Shown: positions 31,738 through 42,531 of the stretch, piece after piece | How positions within the stretch are numbered: position 1 is the first letter of the stretch | Layout of the letters: each line of letters starts with the position of its first letter | Source: Nonlabens sp. YIK11 | GTDB lineage: Bacteria > Bacteroidota > Bacteroidia > Flavobacteriales > Flavobacteriaceae | Reading direction: 5' to 3' | DNA: 64,000 bases | NCBI RefSeq assembly: GCF_001413925.1 | Contig: NZ_LBMJ01000001.1 | Coordinates: 2,644,001 to 2,708,000 of the forward strand | Notes under the pieces: model-generated | The model's input: only the letters and a program-made list of their open reading frames with translations | Database searches by the model: none | What the model was told of the DNA's origin: nothing | Made by a program: the position numbers and the translations under genes

Positions 31738-33783
31738 TTACTCAGGATACTCAATTCTAAGATGATACATACTGGCAAGTTTCTTTTTAATGATGGTTTT
31801 CACGGCTTCTATCTGCTTTAGAGTAATATCTGCATTGAGAAATTGACCATTATTCATTTGTGTCGTGATGATATTTTCCACCAACTTGTCGATAGCGACG
31901 CTGCTGGGGCTTTTTAAACTTTTAGAAGCAGCCTCTACACTATCTGAAATCATTAATATTGCCGTTTCCAAACTGTACGGCCTTGGGCCAGGATATCTAA
32001 AAAGGCTCTCGTCTAGCTCTGGATTTTCATCCAGTTCTCTTTTATAAAAGTAATAGACAAGACTGTCCCCATGATGAGTTCTTATAAAATCGATGATGCG
32101 GTCTGGAAGGTTGTATTTTTTGGCAATCTCCACACCGTGAATGACGTGATCTATGATAATTTGAGCGCTTTCTTCTGGATCTAAATCATCATGCGGGTTG
32201 ATTCCGTTTCCTTGATTTTCAGTAAAATATGTTGGGTTTGCCATTTTACCTACATCATGGTAGAGTGCTCCTACTCTAACCAGCATCGCGTTAGCTCCTA
32301 CTTCATTTGCAATGGTCTCTGCAATGTTTGCCACATTCAAGGAATGATGAAATGTTCCAGGTGCTTTATTGGACAGTTCCTTTAACAATTTAGAATTGGT
32401 ATCAGAAAGCTCTAATAAAGAAACGTCACTAACAAGATTAAAAATCTTTTCAAACACATAAATGAGTGGCCATACAAACAACATTGCCAGACCACAAAGG
32501 GTGAAGTATAACAACCTATCCCATTCCCAACCTGTGATGCCGCCTTGGTAAACTGCATAAAAGGCAAAATAGGAAATAAAATAAACCAGAACGATCTTAC
32601 CTACTGTCACAAACAAATTAGCGCGTTTATAGATTTCCTTCCCTGATAAAATGGTAACGATACCAGCCATAATCTGCAAAAAGAGATATTCTGCGCTGGA
32701 AGGAATGACAAAGCTTAAAATGAATATGATGATCACATGACTAAATAATCCCAAACGCGCATCAAAGAATGCCTTTACAATAAGCGGCAACATACAAACC
32801 GGTACTATGTAAACGAATACGGCATCTAACTTCACCACCGCTGCGGTAAGAATGGCAAAAAGACAAATGTTGAAATAAATGAAAAGAAGCTTTTTATTAC
32901 TCAGGTAAACCTCTGTTCTATACTTTTTGATGAACAACATTAACATTGTCAATGCCATGCCTACAAGAATCACATAACCTAATAGCTTCCAATTATACTG
33001 CGAGTCAGACCAGGTTTGCGACTCATAAGTGCTGTTGAGTGTATTGAGAATCTGCAGCTTGTCGCCTTCTACAATTTCGCCTTGAGCGATAATTCTAGCA
33101 TTTTGGGCTATCAAACCACGAGTGGGAAGAATTTTTTCCAACTCACTCTCAATATTTAAATCTGTAATAGGCTGGTCATAAAATACATTGGGCTCGATGA
33201 GCGCTTTGAGTCGGCGGGTGAGCACTCCATTAAATTCATTCGGGAAGTCAGCAAACAAATCAACGAACTGCTGGTTCAGTTCTTTGGGCGTTATAAGGTC
33301 GCCATAAGTCAACTGCTGCAACTCATCATCTCCAGTTTTTAATACAATGGGATGAATATCTTTAAGATCCTGGACGTCTTCAAGGTATCCCTGTCGATAC
33401 GTATTTGACAGGAATTCTTTGACGCTGCTCTTTATTTTCCTATTATACTTGTCATAAATACTATCAGCAAGTCCTGCTTTGAGGCTTTGATCATAATTTT
33501 CCAACAATTCACTTTGATCAACGTCGACGCTGTAAAAATGTCTAGGAGTCTGCTCGATCACTTCAAGACGTTCCTGAGCCAACTCCTCTTCATCTTTCAT
33601 TATGGCAAAGCGAAAAGGAGAATACAAGGTCTCATATTCCCATGGTTCACCTTGAGCGTAATCATATTTAAACCGATCACTTTTAGGAAAAAAATACACG
33701 ATAATAGCGGTACAAAACAGCACCAGAAATATCCTGATCACGAGATCTTGATGTTTATACAGTCTATTTTTTGAGGTGTTCAT
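31738..33783 (-). CDS. pgpH: 7TM-HD family phosphodiesterase (PgpH-like)
   Basis: 681 aa. An N-terminal transmembrane helix (residues 14-33) is followed by the extracytoplasmic 7TMR-HDED domain (about 45-260), seven membrane helices (about 265-470) and a cytoplasmic HD domain. In the HD domain LYHDVGKMA has His509-Asp510, with HHSLNVANIAE before it and THHGDSLVYYFY after it. PgpH proteins of this build hydrolyse cyclic di-AMP. Length and domain order are complete. It is divergent from the thiolase gene. The substrate is family knowledge, not shown here. Confidence 0.9.
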   Translation of the reverse strand: MNTSKNRLYKHQDLVIRIFLVLFCTAIIVYFFPKSDRFKYDYAQGEPWEYETLYSPFRFAIMKDEEELAQERLEVIEQTPRHFYSVDVDQSELLENYDQSLKAGLADSIYDKYNRKIKSSVKEFLSNTYRQGYLEDVQDLKDIHPIVLKTGDDELQQLTYGDLITPKELNQQFVDLFADFPNEFNGVLTRRLKALIEPNVFYDQPITDLNIESELEKILPTRGLIAQNARIIAQGEIVEGDKLQILNTLNSTYESQTWSDSQYNWKLLGYVILVGMALTMLMLFIKKYRTEVYLSNKKLLFIYFNICLFAILTAAVVKLDAVFVYIVPVCMLPLIVKAFFDARLGLFSHVIIIFILSFVIPSSAEYLFLQIMAGIVTILSGKEIYKRANLFVTVGKIVLVYFISYFAFYAVYQGGITGWEWDRLLYFTLCGLAMLFVWPLIYVFEKIFNLVSDVSLLELSDTNSKLLKELSNKAPGTFHHSLNVANIAETIANEVGANAMLVRVGALYHDVGKMANPTYFTENQGNGINPHDDLDPEESAQIIIDHVIHGVEIAKKYNLPDRIIDFIRTHHGDSLVYYFYKRELDENPELDESLFRYPGPRPYSLETAILMISDSVEAASKSLKSPSSVAIDKLVENIITTQMNNGQFLNADITLKQIEAVKTIIKKKLASMYHLRIEYPE

Positions 33784-33902
33784 AGTTGCAAAGTAACGAC
33801 TCTCAGAATAATTATCAGTTACAATTATAGATTGTTCCCTTTTCAGATATTATTGACAGAAATTAGCGCCTGAAATTATTATTTTCGCAAGAAAACATCT
33901 CC

Positions 33903-35081
33903 ATGAGAAAAGTAGTAATAGTTTCATATGCACGTACGCCTATAGGCAGTTTTTTGGGAGCACTAAGTTCTGTCCCAGCGACGCAATTAGGCTCTATAGC
34001 AATTAAAGGTGCAATGGACAAGATTCAACTAGACCCTAAGCATGTTCAAGAAGTCTTCATGGGCCATGTAGTGCAGGCAAACACAGGTCAATCACCAGCA
34101 AAGCAAGCTTCACTGGGCGCAGGTATTTCTAATAATGTTCCTGCTACTGCTGTCAATAAAGTATGTGCCAGTGGTATGAAATCAATCATACTAGCTGCCC
34201 AATCAATAGCATTAGGCGATCAGGATGTCGTAATAGCTGGTGGTATGGAAAATATGAGCCAGATTCCTCACTATTTGCATTTGAGAAACCCACAGAAATT
34301 TGGCCCAGCGACCATGGTAGATGGAATGCAACGCGATGGGCTTGTAGATGCCTATGATCAACAGGCCATGGGCGTTTGTGCAGATTTATGCGCAACGGAA
34401 AATGGTTTTACACGTGAAGATCAAGATCAATTTGCGATCCAGTCATATGAAAGATCTGCAGCTGCATGGAAAGCTGGTAAGTTTAAGGATGAAGTGGTTC
34501 CCGTTGCTGTAAAACAACGTAGAGGTGACGACATCGTTGTGGATACTGATGAGGAATTCACCAATGTAAAAATGGACAAGATCCCATCACTTAGAGCTGC
34601 ATTTACAAAGGATGGAACAGTCACTGCAGCAAATGCCAGTACCATTAATGACGGTGCCGCTGCTATAATCCTTATGAGTGAAGAAAAAGCAAAAGAATTA
34701 AACATTCAACCACTCGCTAGCATAGTAAGTTATGCCGATGCATCTGTAGAACCAGAGCGTTTTACCACAGCGCCGTCAAAAGCCTTGCCCAAAGCACTTA
34801 AAAAGGCACAGCTAGAATTGAAGGACATGGATTACATAGAACTTAATGAAGCTTTTGCTGTTGTTGGTTTGGCAAACATGAAATTACTGGGTATTAAGGA
34901 TACCAACGTCAATGTGTACGGTGGCGCGGTATCTCTAGGACATCCTTTAGGGTGCAGTGGTACTAGGATCGTAACTACACTTTTGAGTACCCTTAAAAAC
35001 GAAGGTGGCAAATTAGGAGCTGCTGCTATTTGCAACGGCGGCGGCGGTGCATCTGCGATAGTCATAGAGTCTTACAATTGA
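33903..35081 (+). CDS. Acetyl-CoA C-acetyltransferase (thiolase)
   Basis: 392 aa, standard thiolase length. It condenses or cleaves acyl-CoA with acetyl-CoA in the cytoplasm. Active-site residues are visible: Cys88 in NKVCASGMKS, His347 in GGAVSLGHPLGCSGTR and Cys377 in AICNGGGGASA. The first residues VVIVSYARTPIGSFLGALSS are typical of biosynthetic or ketone-degrading thiolases (AtoB/PhaA type) rather than FadA. It overlaps the NlpC/P60 gene by one base. No other beta-oxidation gene lies nearby. Confidence 0.92.
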   Translation: MRKVVIVSYARTPIGSFLGALSSVPATQLGSIAIKGAMDKIQLDPKHVQEVFMGHVVQANTGQSPAKQASLGAGISNNVPATAVNKVCASGMKSIILAAQSIALGDQDVVIAGGMENMSQIPHYLHLRNPQKFGPATMVDGMQRDGLVDAYDQQAMGVCADLCATENGFTREDQDQFAIQSYERSAAAWKAGKFKDEVVPVAVKQRRGDDIVVDTDEEFTNVKMDKIPSLRAAFTKDGTVTAANASTINDGAAAIILMSEEKAKELNIQPLASIVSYADASVEPERFTTAPSKALPKALKKAQLELKDMDYIELNEAFAVVGLANMKLLGIKDTNVNVYGGAVSLGHPLGCSGTRIVTTLLSTLKNEGGKLGAAAICNGGGGASAIVIESYN

Positions 35082-35842
35082 TGAAATACGGTATTTGTCC
35101 CATATCCATCGCTCCCATGCGAGAGGAACCCAGCGATAAGAGCGAGATGGTTTCTCAAATCTTATATGGCGAGGTCTGTAAAGTACTGGAACAACGCAAG
35201 AAATGGTCACGTATTCGATTAAGCAACGATGATTATGAAGGTTGGGTGGACAACAAGCAGTATCAAGAAATCTCAGAAATTGATTATACAAATCTGAGTA
35301 GTAAGAAGAATATCGCTTTCGCGAAAGATCCTATCACCACCGTCACTCATGCAGACCAAACCATTAGTTCCATTATCATGGGTTCTCAAGTGTCGTCGGC
35401 AGAATTTTTGGGAGACAGCTATTCCTTCAATGCTGTTACGACTCCTGGGGCTATAGATAACAAATCCGCATTAATTGACGATGCATTGTTGCTACTCAAT
35501 ACACCCTACTTATGGGGTGGACGCAGCTTCATGGGAATAGACTGTAGTGGGTTCACCCAATTGATATATAAGCTCAACGGTTATTTTTTATCCCGAGATG
35601 CCAGTGATCAAGCCAAACATGGAGAAGTCCTAAGTTTCATTGAAGAATCAGACCCTGGAGACTTGGCATTCTTTGACAATTCTGAAGGTCAAATCACCCA
35701 TGTCGGAATGATAATGAAAGATAACTATATCATTCATGCCCATGGCAAAGTCAGGATTGACCGATTAGATCAAACAGGCATCTTCAATTTAGATACTTCC
35801 AGCCATTCCCATAAGCTGAGAATGATTAAAAAGATTCTATAA
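35081..35842 (+). CDS. NlpC/P60 peptidoglycan hydrolase with SH3 domains
   Basis: 253 aa from the ATG that overlaps the thiolase stop (TGATG). The N-terminal 70 residues are an SH3b domain (CPISIAPMREEPSDKSEMVS). A second SH3-like part follows, then NlpC/P60 with catalytic Cys155 (GIDCSGFTQ), His207 (ITHVGMI) and His219 (IIHAHGKVRID), like YkfC gamma-D-glutamyl-diamino-acid endopeptidases. No signal peptide is seen, so it may recycle muropeptides in the cytoplasm. Residues 79-83 (AFAKD) come from a palindrome copy. Confidence 0.9.
   Translation: MKYGICPISIAPMREEPSDKSEMVSQILYGEVCKVLEQRKKWSRIRLSNDDYEGWVDNKQYQEISEIDYTNLSSKKNIAFAKDPITTVTHADQTISSIIMGSQVSSAEFLGDSYSFNAVTTPGAIDNKSALIDDALLLLNTPYLWGGRSFMGIDCSGFTQLIYKLNGYFLSRDASDQAKHGEVLSFIEESDPGDLAFFDNSEGQITHVGMIMKDNYIIHAHGKVRIDRLDQTGIFNLDTSSHSHKLRMIKKIL
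35316..35327. repeat. CTTTCGCGAAAG palindrome in NlpC/P60 gene
   Basis: Perfect 12-bp palindrome, in frame to encode AFAK between the two SH3-like parts. Confidence 0.9.
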
Positions 35843-35844
35843 AA

Positions 35845-35867
35845 AAACCCAGCACATGCTAGGTTTT
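35845..35867. terminator. Bidirectional terminator between NlpC/P60 and TPR genes
   Basis: AAAACCCAGCA-CAT-GCTAGGTTTTT, flanked by A and T runs on the two sides. It sits between convergent genes and can serve both. Confidence 0.8.
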
Positions 35868-35888
35868 TGATTTGATAAAAGATAAGTT

Positions 35889-37076
35889 CTAATTACCAGC
35901 TTCTAATGCAGCAGCTTTATCGTCCATTTTAAAAGATTTGTAAATACTTATCAAAGTTTGTTTTGCTGAATCCATGTCTGGCTTGAGCTCTAATACTTTT
36001 TCATAGTGTTCGGCAGCACTCATATATAAGTCTTTCTGCTCAGCAGCAGTAGTTTCCTCTAGGTTCCCTTTTTGAATATAGGCTACGGCAATATTATTTT
36101 GAACGACATAATTGTCAGGGTTCAATTCAATACTTTTTTTGTAGTAGTCGATAGCTTGATCCCAATTTTCTTTTTCACCTGCCGCAATTCCTAGATTTTC
36201 AAAAACCTTTGGATCAGTTATATTGTTATTTAATTTAGAAATAGCTTTTTCATACTCATCATTCATTCCGAGTAGCAAGTAAATATCGGCAGAGGCCAAT
36301 TTTAAACTTTCATCATTTGGATATTTGGCTTGAGCATCACTGAAAAGCGTTTTAGCCTTTTCTAACTCTCCATCGTTCTTATACATCCATGCTAAGTTAG
36401 TAACCAAAGTACCTAATTTCGATTTTGATAATTCAACTTTTGAATCCTTGAATTTTTGTGAAATAACTGCAAAATCTGCTGCTTGTTTATTAGGAAAAAC
36501 CTCTTCTTCGTTGGTATCCACGTTTGTTGCGATAAACGTTTTCTCTATACCAGTATAATCTTCAGACATTAGCTTTTCATAATTAGTCTTTGCAACCTCA
36601 AAATCACCAATACGGTAAGCAAGATCAGCTGCATTTAGTCTCATTGATTGGTCTTCAGGATTAAGTTTAGTCAAGAATACTACATTCCCAAGAGCACCTT
36701 TTTGGTCACCTTTTTTCAGTAATTTTTGTGCTTCAGCAAAAATGGCAGCTTTTGCAGCTTGCTTATAAATTGAAATGTATTCATCGTTGCCGTAACCTAA
36801 CTCTTTTGCTCTATCAATTGTTGAGATAGATTCTGTCAATTCACCGCCAGATGCTTTTGGATTTCCCGGGTTCCCTATCATTGTGACGGCTTTATAGAAA
36901 GTATAATCTGCTTGATACTTATCTTCAACCTCGTTTTCATCAATTTCAGAAAACACTGATGAAACCTCTTGATAATCGCCTTTTTCTAAGGCCTTTTCTA
37001 TTTTTCTAATCTCCTTTTTCTGGGCAAAGGCAATACTAGAAATTGCCAGACCCATTATTAAAAATTTATATTTCAT
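35889..37076 (-). CDS. Exported TPR-repeat protein
   Basis: 395 aa with signal peptide (MKYKFLIMGLAISSIAFA, then QKKE). Tetratricopeptide motifs run through the chain, for example FEVAKTNYEKLMSEDYTGIE, AKTLFSDAQAKYPNDESLKL and WDQAIDYYKKSIELNPDNYV. It is probably periplasmic or outer-membrane associated and serves as a protein-protein scaffold. It follows gyrA by 18 bases in the same direction, so both may share a transcript. Partner unknown. Confidence 0.85.
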   Translation of the reverse strand: MKYKFLIMGLAISSIAFAQKKEIRKIEKALEKGDYQEVSSVFSEIDENEVEDKYQADYTFYKAVTMIGNPGNPKASGGELTESISTIDRAKELGYGNDEYISIYKQAAKAAIFAEAQKLLKKGDQKGALGNVVFLTKLNPEDQSMRLNAADLAYRIGDFEVAKTNYEKLMSEDYTGIEKTFIATNVDTNEEEVFPNKQAADFAVISQKFKDSKVELSKSKLGTLVTNLAWMYKNDGELEKAKTLFSDAQAKYPNDESLKLASADIYLLLGMNDEYEKAISKLNNNITDPKVFENLGIAAGEKENWDQAIDYYKKSIELNPDNYVVQNNIAVAYIQKGNLEETTAAEQKDLYMSAAEHYEKVLELKPDMDSAKQTLISIYKSFKMDDKAAALEAGN

Positions 37077-37094
37077 TACTTTATCTATTTAATT

Positions 37095-39626
37095 TTATTC
37101 TTCACTGTCATCAGCTGCAAGGGTTATGCCATCTTCCGTTGCTTCTGAGGATGTTTCTTCTTCTAATGTTTCATCATCGTTCTCATCATCTTCATTGGCA
37201 ACTTTCGCGACAGCGGCAATACTATCATCACCTTTAAGATTGATTAATCGTACACCTTGGGTTGCACGACCCATTACTCTAAGATCTGAAACGTTGATAC
37301 GAATCGCAACACCAGATTTGTTGATAATCATAAGATCATCATCGTCAGTTACGTTTTTAAGCGCTACCAACCCTCCAGTTTTTGCAGTAACGGAAATGGT
37401 TTTAACTCCTTTACCACCACGATTGGTCTCTCTGTAATCCTCCAGGCTGGAACGCTTACCATATCCTTTCTCTGAAACCACAAGAATCTCTGAATCCATA
37501 TCGTTCACTGCAACCATTCCTATAACCTCATCCTTCTCATTGGCAAGTCTTATACCACGCACTCCACTGGCATTTCTACCCATAGGACGGGTTTTTGACT
37601 CGTCAAATCGAATGGCTTTACCACTCTTAAGACCTAACATGATCTGGCTATCGCCGGTAGTCAATTTGGCCTCTAATAATGTATCACCATCACGCACGGT
37701 AATGGCATTGATACCGTTAGTTCTTGGTCTAGAGTACTGTTCTAGCGAGGTTTTTTTGACCACACCCTTTTTAGTACACATTATGACATAGTGACTATTG
37801 ATATACTCTTCATCTTTGATATCTTGAGTACAGATAACGGCTTTTACATTATCATCCTGTTCAATATTGATCAAGTTTTGTATCGCTCTTCCTTTTGAAG
37901 TACGACTACCTTCTGGTATTTCAAAGACTCGCATCCAGAAACACTTTCCTTTCTCTGTAAAGAAGAGCATGTACTGGTGGTTGGTCCCAACAAAAATATC
38001 TTCCAAGAAGTCTTCATCTCTTGTGGTACTTGCCTTTTGACCAACACCACCGCGGTTTTGGGTTTTGTATTCGGTTAGGCTGGTTCTCTTGATATATCCA
38101 GCATGTGAGATGGTGATGACCACCTGCTCATCAGGAATCATATCCTCAATACTCAAGTCACCACCTGCGTATTCAATTTGTGATCTTCTCTCATCGCCGT
38201 ACTTCTCGCGTATTTCTGCGAGCTCTTCCTTGATGATTTCCATTCTGCGTTCCTTCTTCTCTAAAATATCCTTAAGGTCTGCAATGGTAATTAACAGCTC
38301 ATTGTATTCTGTACGCAATTTGTCTTGTTCCAGACCTGTCAATTGACGTAAACGCATTTCTACAATGGCTCGTGCCTGAATTTCAGACAGCTCAAATCTC
38401 TTGATAAGGTTCTCGCGGGCCTCTTCACCATTAGAACTACCTCTAATGATTTTGATCACCTCGTCAATATTATCACTTGCGATAATGAGTCCCTCAAGAA
38501 TATGAGCACGCTCTTCTGCTTTGCGCAATTCATAAGTGGTGCGTCGTACAACCACCTCGTGGCGATGCTCCACAAAATGGTGGATCATCTCCTTAACGTT
38601 GAGCATTTCTGGACGACCGTTTACCAATGCAATATTGTTAACACTGAAAGACGATTGAAGCACAGTATGCTTGTAAAGCGTATTCACAACGATGTTAGGA
38701 ATAGCATCGCGTTTAAGCACATAAACGATACGCATCCCTTTTCTATCAGATTCATCTCTAATAGAGGCGATACCATCCAGCTTCTTATCATTAATAAGGT
38801 CTGCAGTTTTTTTGATCATATCAGCTTTGTTGACCTGATATGGCAATTCATCAACGATGATGCACTCGCGTCCTTTGACATCTTCAATTCTAACACGACC
38901 ACGTATCTTAACGCGTCCACGACCCGTATGCATGGCGTCCTTCACACCATCATATCCATAGATGATTCCACCAGTTGGGAAATCTGGCGCCTTGATGTGC
39001 TGCATCAACTCATCGATCTCAATATCGTTGTTATCAATGTAGGCTATGGTTCCATCTACAACCTCAGTAAGGTTGTGTGGTGGCATATTGGTCGCCATAC
39101 CAACGGCGATACCACTGGCACCATTGACTAGAAGATTAGGTACTTTGGTAGGTAGAACTGTAGGCTCTGACAACGTATCGTCAAAGTTAAGTTGGGTGTC
39201 TACCGTTTCCTTATCAATATCAGCAAGCAACTCTTCAGAAATCTTTCGCATGCGAGCTTCTGTATATCGCATGGCTGCCGGCGGATCGCCATCCACACTA
39301 CCAAAGTTTCCTTGCCCATCCACAAGCATGTATCTCAAAGACCATTCTTGTGCCATGCGCACCATGGTATCATAAACCGATGTATCACCATGTGGGTGAT
39401 ATTTCCCTAGGACCTCACCTACGATTCTTGCACTTTTTTTATAACCACGATTGGATAGAACTCCCAATTCATACATTCCATAAAGCACTCGTCTGTGCAC
39501 GGGTTTCAAGCCGTCTCGCACATCTGGCAGTGCTCGTGACACTATGACCGACATCGAATAATCGATGTACGCTGACTTCATCTCATCCTCAATATTAATT
39601 GGGATTAACTTTTCTCCATCTGCCAT
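37095..39626 (-). CDS. gyrA: DNA gyrase subunit A
   Basis: 843 aa type II topoisomerase subunit that breaks and rejoins DNA. The winged-helix active site has Tyr121 ([10 protein letters not shown]); the tower and coiled-coil parts follow, then six C-terminal beta-pinwheel blades with GyrA-box-like repeats ([20 protein letters not shown]). An acidic tail ends the protein. The quinolone-resistance region reads [10 protein letters not shown], with Thr82 and Asp86 at the positions of E. coli Ser83 and Asp87. Residues near 808 (AAVAKVA) seem to come from a decayed palindrome copy. Confidence 0.97.
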   Translation of the reverse strand: MADGEKLIPINIEDEMKSAYIDYSMSVIVSRALPDVRDGLKPVHRRVLYGMYELGVLSNRGYKKSARIVGEVLGKYHPHGDTSVYDTMVRMAQEWSLRYMLVDGQGNFGSVDGDPPAAMRYTEARMRKISEELLADIDKETVDTQLNFDDTLSEPTVLPTKVPNLLVNGASGIAVGMATNMPPHNLTEVVDGTIAYIDNNDIEIDELMQHIKAPDFPTGGIIYGYDGVKDAMHTGRGRVKIRGRVRIEDVKGRECIIVDELPYQVNKADMIKKTADLINDKKLDGIASIRDESDRKGMRIVYVLKRDAIPNIVVNTLYKHTVLQSSFSVNNIALVNGRPEMLNVKEMIHHFVEHRHEVVVRRTTYELRKAEERAHILEGLIIASDNIDEVIKIIRGSSNGEEARENLIKRFELSEIQARAIVEMRLRQLTGLEQDKLRTEYNELLITIADLKDILEKKERRMEIIKEELAEIREKYGDERRSQIEYAGGDLSIEDMIPDEQVVITISHAGYIKRTSLTEYKTQNRGGVGQKASTTRDEDFLEDIFVGTNHQYMLFFTEKGKCFWMRVFEIPEGSRTSKGRAIQNLINIEQDDNVKAVICTQDIKDEEYINSHYVIMCTKKGVVKKTSLEQYSRPRTNGINAITVRDGDTLLEAKLTTGDSQIMLGLKSGKAIRFDESKTRPMGRNASGVRGIRLANEKDEVIGMVAVNDMDSEILVVSEKGYGKRSSLEDYRETNRGGKGVKTISVTAKTGGLVALKNVTDDDDLMIINKSGVAIRINVSDLRVMGRATQGVRLINLKGDDSIAAVAKVANEDDENDDETLEEETSSEATEDGITLAADDSEE
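37202..37215. repeat. Decayed palindrome copy in gyrA
   Basis: CTTTCGCGACAGCG, one change from the consensus, encoding AVAK in the acidic C-terminal tail of gyrase A. Confidence 0.55.
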
Positions 39627-39892
39627 TTAAAATCTATTTTATTACGTATAATTTTAACAAAGAGCAATTTAAGTAAAATGTCAGTAATGATAAGGCTCTA
39701 CGACATATTAGGTACTGTTTTTATTAACACATTGTACCACGATCTGTGGATAAGTATTCCAGACTGTAAAATAGGTTGCGAGGCGTGTGGATAGTACGCT
39801 TTCGCGAAAGCGTAACTTCACTTTAACCCATTATTACAATACGGAATGCTTTTTGAAACAAATCTTTAATTACATTTAGACAAAGAAGCGAT
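39627..39892. promoter_or_regulatory. Divergent gyrA-clpC intergenic region
   Basis: 266 bases without a gene. It holds the promoters of both genes; TACATTTA at 39871-39878 is one mismatch from the -7 box for clpC. A 20-bp perfect palindrome lies at 39795-39814. No RNA gene is seen. Confidence 0.5.
39795..39814. repeat. Palindrome TACGCTTTCGCGAAAGCGTA, intergenic
   Basis: Perfect 20-bp palindrome between gyrA and clpC, not in a coding region. Confidence 0.92.
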
Positions 39893-42442
39893 ATGGACGA
39901 TAATTTTTCACCAAGAGTCAAAGACGTGATCGCCTACAGCAAGGAAGAAGCCCTGCGATTGGGACACGATTTTATAGGAACTGAACATTTAATGCTAGGA
40001 TTGTTGCGCGATGGAGATGGAAAAGCCATTGAAATTCTCAACAACTTATCTGTTGATCTGGATCACCTGCGTAAAAAGGTTGAGATTCTCAGCCCGGCAA
40101 ACCCAGGATCAAGCACTACCATAAATGAAAAGAAAAACCTGCATTTGACCAGACAGGCAGAGCGTGCGCTTAAAACCACGTTTCTGGAAGCAAAACTTTT
40201 TCAAAGTACGTCGATCAACACGGCGCATCTACTGTTGTGCATTTTACGCAATGAGAATGACCCGACGACTAAGCTGCTCAACAAGCTTAGAGTAGATTAT
40301 GATGGAGTCAAGGAAGAGTTTAAGGTATTACTTTCTCAAAGCGATGACAATTATGAAGATCCTCTAGCTTCATCCTTTAGTGATGACGCAGAAGACATGA
40401 AGGATGATGGCAAAGAGAATTTATTTTCACCATCTGGAGATAAGAAAACGAACAAAAAATCCAAAACACCTGTATTGGATAACTTTGGGCGTGACCTTAC
40501 CCGTATGGCAGAAGAAGACAAACTGGATCCAGTAGTAGGCCGTGCCGAAGAAATACAGCGTGTTTCCCAGATCCTGAGCCGTCGTAAAAAGAATAACCCA
40601 TTACTTATAGGAGAACCTGGAGTTGGTAAAAGCGCCATTGCAGAAGGTCTTGCACTACGCATCATTCAACGTAAGGTTTCTAGGATTCTTTATGACAAGC
40701 GAGTGATCACTCTTGATCTTGCGAGTCTTGTAGCTGGAACAAAATATCGTGGCCAGTTTGAAGAGCGTATGAAAGCGGTGATGAATGAGCTTGAAAAGAA
40801 TGAAGATATCATTCTGTTTATTGATGAAATTCATACCATCGTTGGAGCTGGTGGTGCGGCTGGATCGTTAGATGCGAGCAACATGTTCAAACCTGCATTA
40901 GCACGTGGCGAGATTCAATGTATTGGTGCCACGACGCTTGATGAGTATCGTAACAGCATCGAAAAAGATGGAGCACTAGAACGTCGTTTCCAGAAGGTAA
41001 TGGTGGAACCTACTAACGTTGAAGAGACGATTGAGATACTTAACAACATCAAGGAAAAGTATGAAGATCACCACAATGTAAGCTACACTGACGAGGCTAT
41101 TGCAGCCTGTGTCAAGTTGACCAGCAGATACATGACAGACCGATTTCTGCCAGACAAAGCTATTGATGCCTTGGATGAGGCTGGATCACGCATTCACATT
41201 GCAAATATTGAAGTTCCGCAGCAAATTCTGGATCTTGAAAAACAACTGGAAGATGTCAAGCATGAGAAAAACAATGTGGTCAAAAAGCAGAAATATGAGC
41301 AAGCTGCCAAACTAAGAGACGACGAGAAAAAGCTTGAAAAAGCCCTCGCCGAGGCTCAAGAAGAATGGCATGAAGCTTCAAAACTACAGCGTGATACCGT
41401 AACCGAAGAGAACGTTGCTGAAGTGGTAAGCATGATGACAGGAATACCTGTGAATCGTATTGCTACTAAAGAAATGAAGAAACTTAAGGATCTTGATAAT
41501 ACCATAACCGATTTAGTGATAGGTCAGGACAAAGCTGTGAAGCAAGTGGTTAAAGCCATACAGCGTAACCGCGCTGGATTGAAAGATCCTAACAAGCCTA
41601 TCGGTTCCTTTATCTTCTTAGGACAAACTGGTGTTGGTAAAACGCAGCTTGCAAAAGTTCTTGCCAAGGAATTATTTGATTCCGAAAACTCACTCATCAG
41701 AGTGGACATGAGCGAGTACATGGAGAAATTTGCCATATCTCGTTTGATAGGTGCACCTCCAGGATATGTAGGTTATGAAGAAGGTGGACAACTTACCGAG
41801 AAAGTTCGTAGAAAGCCATACTCTGTCATCCTTCTGGACGAGATTGAAAAAGCGCATCCAGATGTATTCAACATGTTGTTGCAGGTACTTGATGATGGAT
41901 ACTTGACAGATAGCTTAGGTAGAAAAATTGACTTTAGAAACTCGATCATTATCATGACCTCAAATATTGGGGCTAGAAAATTGAAGGACTTCGGTTCTGG
42001 TGTAGGGTTTGGTACCGCAGCGCAAAAATCTGCAGAGATGGATAACGCTCGTGGTGTGATTGAAGGTGCTTTGAAAAAGACCTTTGCTCCAGAATTCTTG
42101 AATAGGATTGATGATGTGATTATTTTCAATGCTTTAGAACGTGAGGATATCCATAAAATCATTGATATTGAATTGGCGAAATTATTCTCTCGCATAGATG
42201 ATCTAGGCTATAACTTGAAGCTAAGTGACAAAGCCAAAGATTACATTGCAGACAAAGGTTTTGACAAACAATATGGTGCACGACCATTAAAAAGAGCGAT
42301 ACAGAAATATATTGAAGACGCTCTAGCCGAAGAAATCGTGAACAGCCAGTTGGAAGAAGGCGATTCCATCTTCATGGATCTTGATGAGAAAACCAACGAG
42401 CTTACCGTGAATATTGAAAAGGCAAAAGAGTCTACAGAGTAA
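39893..42442 (+). CDS. clpC: ClpC-type ATP-dependent unfoldase
   Basis: 849 aa AAA+ partner of the ClpP protease. The N domain covers 1-150 in two repeats ([31 protein letters not shown]). NBD1 has Walker A GEPGVGKS at 240-247 and a Walker B FIDEIH. The middle region includes the UVR-like [20 protein letters not shown] at about 464, which marks ClpC rather than ClpA or ClpB. NBD2 has Walker A GQTGVGKT near 577. The linker at 150-195 is acidic. A bidirectional terminator follows. Confidence 0.95.
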   Translation: MDDNFSPRVKDVIAYSKEEALRLGHDFIGTEHLMLGLLRDGDGKAIEILNNLSVDLDHLRKKVEILSPANPGSSTTINEKKNLHLTRQAERALKTTFLEAKLFQSTSINTAHLLLCILRNENDPTTKLLNKLRVDYDGVKEEFKVLLSQSDDNYEDPLASSFSDDAEDMKDDGKENLFSPSGDKKTNKKSKTPVLDNFGRDLTRMAEEDKLDPVVGRAEEIQRVSQILSRRKKNNPLLIGEPGVGKSAIAEGLALRIIQRKVSRILYDKRVITLDLASLVAGTKYRGQFEERMKAVMNELEKNEDIILFIDEIHTIVGAGGAAGSLDASNMFKPALARGEIQCIGATTLDEYRNSIEKDGALERRFQKVMVEPTNVEETIEILNNIKEKYEDHHNVSYTDEAIAACVKLTSRYMTDRFLPDKAIDALDEAGSRIHIANIEVPQQILDLEKQLEDVKHEKNNVVKKQKYEQAAKLRDDEKKLEKALAEAQEEWHEASKLQRDTVTEENVAEVVSMMTGIPVNRIATKEMKKLKDLDNTITDLVIGQDKAVKQVVKAIQRNRAGLKDPNKPIGSFIFLGQTGVGKTQLAKVLAKELFDSENSLIRVDMSEYMEKFAISRLIGAPPGYVGYEEGGQLTEKVRRKPYSVILLDEIEKAHPDVFNMLLQVLDDGYLTDSLGRKIDFRNSIIIMTSNIGARKLKDFGSGVGFGTAAQKSAEMDNARGVIEGALKKTFAPEFLNRIDDVIIFNALEREDIHKIIDIELAKLFSRIDDLGYNLKLSDKAKDYIADKGFDKQYGARPLKRAIQKYIEDALAEEIVNSQLEEGDSIFMDLDEKTNELTVNIEKAKESTE

Positions 42443-42464
42443 GACCATTTTATATATTAAATCA

Positions 42465-42495
42465 AAAATCCCGAGCAGCTGCCCGGGATTTTTTT
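42465..42495. terminator. Bidirectional terminator between clpC and nnr
   Basis: AAAATCCCG...CGGGATTTT stem with a small GCAGCTGC inner palindrome and T run. Shared by two convergent genes. Confidence 0.85.
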
Positions 42496-42531
42496 ATATC
42501 GTATTATTAATTTCTAAAATGAATCTGTCTC

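Noticed and set aside
38502..39131. 209-aa frame antisense to gyrA
   Set aside because: It is the shadow of a well-conserved gene; composition has no protein-like pattern and gyrA is certain on the other strand.
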